Assembly (NCBI GenBank): GCA_016787045.1
Contig: JAEUVA010000019.1
Location: 101,739-165,738, forward strand
Source: Chitinophagales bacterium
GTDB lineage: Bacteria; Bacteroidota; Bacteroidia; Chitinophagales; LD1
DNA: 64,000 nt
Direction of reading: 5' to 3'
In this document: piece after piece, positions 63,592 to 64,000 of the stretch
Layout of the letters: each line of letters begins with the position of its first letter
Numbering within the stretch: position 1 is the stretch's first letter
Translations under genes and position numbers: made by a program
Notes under the pieces: generated by a model
The model's input: the letters and a program-made list of their open reading frames with translations, nothing else
Told to the model about the DNA's origin: nothing
Database searches by the model: none

Positions 63592-64000
63592 AACATTTTT
63601 TCGGATTATCACCAGCCGGCTCAGGCACGCATTGTGCTTGGGCTGGCTTTTTATATGGTTTGCAATGCAACCACTAAGTGCCCAAAAGCACGATTACAAT
63701 TGGGTGTTTAGCGACCGACCAATTATAAATATGAGTTTTGCTACTCCTACTCCAAGTATAGAAGCACTGGTCGATTCTACCGCTTGGTATAATTTTGTAT
63801 GGGGCGGGAGCAGCATGAGTGATAAGGAAGGCAACCTGTTGTTTTTTACCAATGGCTACAAAGTATTTGACCGCACCGGAAAAGTAATGCCTAATGGCAT
63901 AGGGTTAAACGAAAATAGCTACACACAAGAGTGGCAGGGGTTGAATCCATTGCTGCAAGGCGCAATGATTATTCCTCATCCTGATAGTGAGGGTGTTTAT
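63572..64000 (+). CDS. Secreted Bacteroidota protein, 3' end outside window
   Basis: The frame from the ATG at 63572 is open to the end of the window, giving 143 residues so far. It starts inside the preceding gene (20-base overlap). The N-terminus has a membrane segment ending in 'LSAQ' (about 22-37), a signal peptide with a longer basic leader. The mature part, 'WGGSSMSDKEGNLLFFTNGYKVFDRTGKVMPNG', is a pattern shared by Bacteroidota proteins that end in gliding/T9SS sorting domains. Sequence beyond the window is needed for a fuller assignment. Confidence 0.75.
   Translation, partial: MFLLYGKTFFRIITSRLRHALCLGWLFIWFAMQPLSAQKHDYNWVFSDRPIINMSFATPTPSIEALVDSTAWYNFVWGGSSMSDKEGNLLFFTNGYKVFDRTGKVMPNGIGLNENSYTQEWQGLNPLLQGAMIIPHPDSEGVY

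Overview
The window is chromosomal DNA from a member of the Bacteroidota, most likely a free-living or metagenome-derived relative of Chitinophagia/Sphingobacteriia. Evidence is direct: four secreted proteins end in a type IX secretion (T9SS) type A sorting domain, several carry SprB, GEVED, PKD or ELWxxDGT repeats typical of the phylum, start codons have A-rich rather than Shine-Dalgarno leaders, a few -7 elements match the phylum's TAnnTTTG form, and the housekeeping genes have Bacteroidota-like architecture. There is no rRNA, tRNA, CRISPR array, prophage or insertion sequence that I can see. No species call is possible.

Layout. 1-387 is the end of a conserved small protein, followed by meaB on the minus strand. 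1260-4403 is a three-gene envelope polysaccharide operon (O-antigen ligase-like, GT2, GT4). 4396-6123 (minus) holds a TonB C-terminal-domain protein and a sterol-desaturase-like membrane enzyme. 6277-11938 mixes a secreted ELWxxDGT protein, an AraC regulator, a YdcF-lipase pair, and an EEP-family hydrolase. 12005-14752 (minus) and 25344-29300 (plus) are large T9SS cargo proteins. Between them lie transporters (an ATP/ADP-translocase-like protein with HEAT repeats followed by an MFS pump), a DnaJ/EVE gene pair, an M48 protease, recX, another MFS protein and an RluA-type pseudouridine synthase. 29400-33978 is the conserved rimP-nusA-infB translation/transcription operon with a promoter and a leader hairpin.

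34048-50434 contains a DegP-like lipoprotein protease, a GT-C-like membrane protein pair, a helical-repeat protein, a nitronate monooxygenase, a nucleotide kinase/dCMP deaminase pair, two LEA-2-like envelope proteins, an AlkB-type hydroxylase, lptE, trxB, a START protein, a DUF1287 protein, mutY and an HU-like protein. 50551-59262 has a TPR protein, an extremely basic 29-residue protein (probably ribosomal, bS22/mS38-like), rng, an aspartic protease plus an unusual repeat/winged-helix protein, lon and a DsbD-like reductase. 59746 to the end is a giant T9SS beta-helix protein followed by a second secreted protein that runs off the window.

The most interesting items are the 29-residue basic protein at 51391, the 42-bp in-frame repeat gene at 53732 next to a retropepsin-like protease, a split kinase/deaminase pair resembling the two halves of known antiphage deaminases, a structured minus-strand segment near 59.6 kb, a 23-codon ORF at 24423 with its own terminator, and several long intergenic palindromes. 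I found no convincing large undescribed system; most of the window is ordinary core chromosome.
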